Assembly: GCA_017613855.1 (NCBI GenBank)
Contig: JAGACY010000299.1
Location: forward strand, 1-6,778
Length of the DNA stretch: 6,778 nt
DNA from: Pseudomonadota bacterium
GTDB taxonomy: Bacteria; Myxococcota; Bradymonadia; UBA4248
Direction of reading: 5' to 3'
Part shown: positions 5,936 through 6,778 of the stretch, piece after piece
Layout: the number at the start of each line of letters is the position of its first letter
Position numbering within the stretch: position 1 is the stretch's first letter
The notes under the pieces: model-generated
What the model was told of the DNA's origin: nothing
Seen by the model: only the letters and a program-made list of their open reading frames with translations
Databases searched by the model: none
Made by a program: the position numbers and the translations under genes

Positions 5936-6778
5936 ATGTCCAAACCTCGTCTTTCTTTTCTCGCCAAAATCGGTCTTGTCACCATCGCTGCTGCCGGCCT
6001 TTGCGTGTGCGCTGCATGCAAAAAAGCCCCTGCCGAAAAAACCATTAAAATCTACCTCCCCGGCGCCTACATGAGCGAAACCCTCATTCCCAGGTTTGAA
6101 AAAATGTACGACACCCGCGTCATTGTCGAAAACTTCGACAGCAACGAGATGATGTACGCCAAAGTTCAGGCCGGCGATAAATACGACGTGCTCATTCCCT
6201 CGGATTATATGATCGAACGCCTGCTCAAACAGAAAATGCTCCAGCCCATCGACAAGGCTGTCATGACGAACGCCGGTGAGCTTTCGGACGCCGTCAAGAA
6301 CCTGAGCTTCGACCCCGATAATACCTATTCTATGCCCTATTTCTGGGGCAATGTCGGCATCGTTTACAACACCAAAAATGTTCCTGCCGATGTCATCGAA
6401 AAACAAGGTTATTCGATTTTCCAGAACACCGATTATGCCGGTAAAATCTACTGGTACGATTCGGAACGCGACAGCTTCATGATCGCACTCAAAGTCCTCG
6501 GTTATTCGATGAATACCGAAAATAAGGACGAAATCAACAAGGCCTATGAATGGCTGCTCAAAATGAACGATACCATGCAGCCGACCTACGTCACCGACGA
6601 AGTCATCGATAATATGAGCAACGGCCTCAAAGATATCGCCATCGTCTATTCGGGCGACGCAGTAACCATCCTCGGAGAAAACAAGGATATGGGCTTCTGG
6701 GCACCCAACGAAGGTACCAACATCTGGTACGACTCGATGGTCATTCCTGCCAATGCCCCAAATCCCAAACTCGCCAAC
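5936..6778 (+). CDS. potD: Polyamine-type ABC transporter substrate-binding lipoprotein PotD (3' end outside window)
   Basis: The first 281 residues of a periplasmic-binding-protein-fold receptor; roughly the last 70-80 residues are missing at the window edge. A signal peptide (KPR, then hydrophobic 12-27) ends at Cys28 in CAAC, a plausible but imperfect lipobox because position -3 is Cys rather than Leu/Val. PotD landmarks follow: SNEMMYAKVQAG (69-80), YDVLIPSDYMIERL (83-96), YSMPYFWGNVGIVYN (131-145), YDSERDSFMIALKVLGYS (174-191), IVYSGDA (236-242) and NIWYDSMVIPANA (262-274). Ser89, Tyr91, Trp264 and Asp266 correspond to ligand-contact positions in E. coli PotD. The WTEY stretch of E. coli is replaced by PGAY (42-45), losing a Trp and an acidic residue. 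A polyamine is therefore the likely but not certain ligand. Confidence 0.93.
   Translation, partial: MSKPRLSFLAKIGLVTIAAAGLCVCAACKKAPAEKTIKIYLPGAYMSETLIPRFEKMYDTRVIVENFDSNEMMYAKVQAGDKYDVLIPSDYMIERLLKQKMLQPIDKAVMTNAGELSDAVKNLSFDPDNTYSMPYFWGNVGIVYNTKNVPADVIEKQGYSIFQNTDYAGKIYWYDSERDSFMIALKVLGYSMNTENKDEINKAYEWLLKMNDTMQPTYVTDEVIDNMSNGLKDIAIVYSGDAVTILGENKDMGFWAPNEGTNIWYDSMVIPANAPNPKLAN

Noticed and set aside
5921..6406. Minus-strand open frame of 161 codons opposite potD
   Set aside because: It is an antisense shadow of potD. Its 3' end sits on the potC/potD junction and it has no independent support.

Overview
The window carries a polyamine-type ABC importer operon, potA-potB-potC-potD, led by a helix-turn-helix/cupin regulator. 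Upstream lie an unrelated aldo/keto reductase gene, the tail of a cysteine-rich repeat protein and a structured intergenic block. All confident genes are on the + strand. The regulator-potABCD layout and the style of the proteins resemble host-associated anaerobic bacteria (Clostridia- or Fusobacteria-like operons), and the cysteine-rich repeat protein suggests a surface-active, possibly gut lineage. The phylum cannot be fixed from this sequence, and I do not name one.

Layout. 2-508: C-terminal part of a secreted-looking protein made of short Cys repeats; its start lies outside the window. 530-580: a near-perfect 21-bp inverted repeat. 601-1587: aldo/keto reductase with a complete catalytic tetrad. 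1588-2129: about 540 bases without a convincing gene. This gap holds a GC-rich hairpin (1599-1615), a run of hairpins with a recurring CGTAT-stem-ATAG frame (1748-1919), then an AT-rich regulatory stretch (1924-2084) with a probable promoter and three AAAC-N5-GTTT dyads. 2130-2663: XRE-cupin regulator. 2678-4282: potA. 4279-5115: potB. 5118-5924: potC. 5936 to the window end: potD, cut off at its 3' end.

How the genes work together. PotD, a predicted lipoprotein, would capture the ligand outside the membrane. PotB and PotC form the channel, each with an EAA loop that docks on PotA. A PotA dimer hydrolyses ATP. The XRE-cupin protein probably senses a polyamine or related ligand and binds the upstream dyads to control its own operon. 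Spacing is tight throughout (14 nt, 4-nt overlap, 2 nt, 11 nt), as expected for one transcript.

The least ordinary feature is PotA. It is 534 residues long instead of roughly 350-380. The extra ~185 residues sit inside its C-terminal TOBE-like regulatory domain and consist of two tandem copies of a module that looks like the Ig-like repeats of bacterial surface proteins. PotD is also unusual: it lacks the usual aromatic/acidic ligand motif near its N-terminus.
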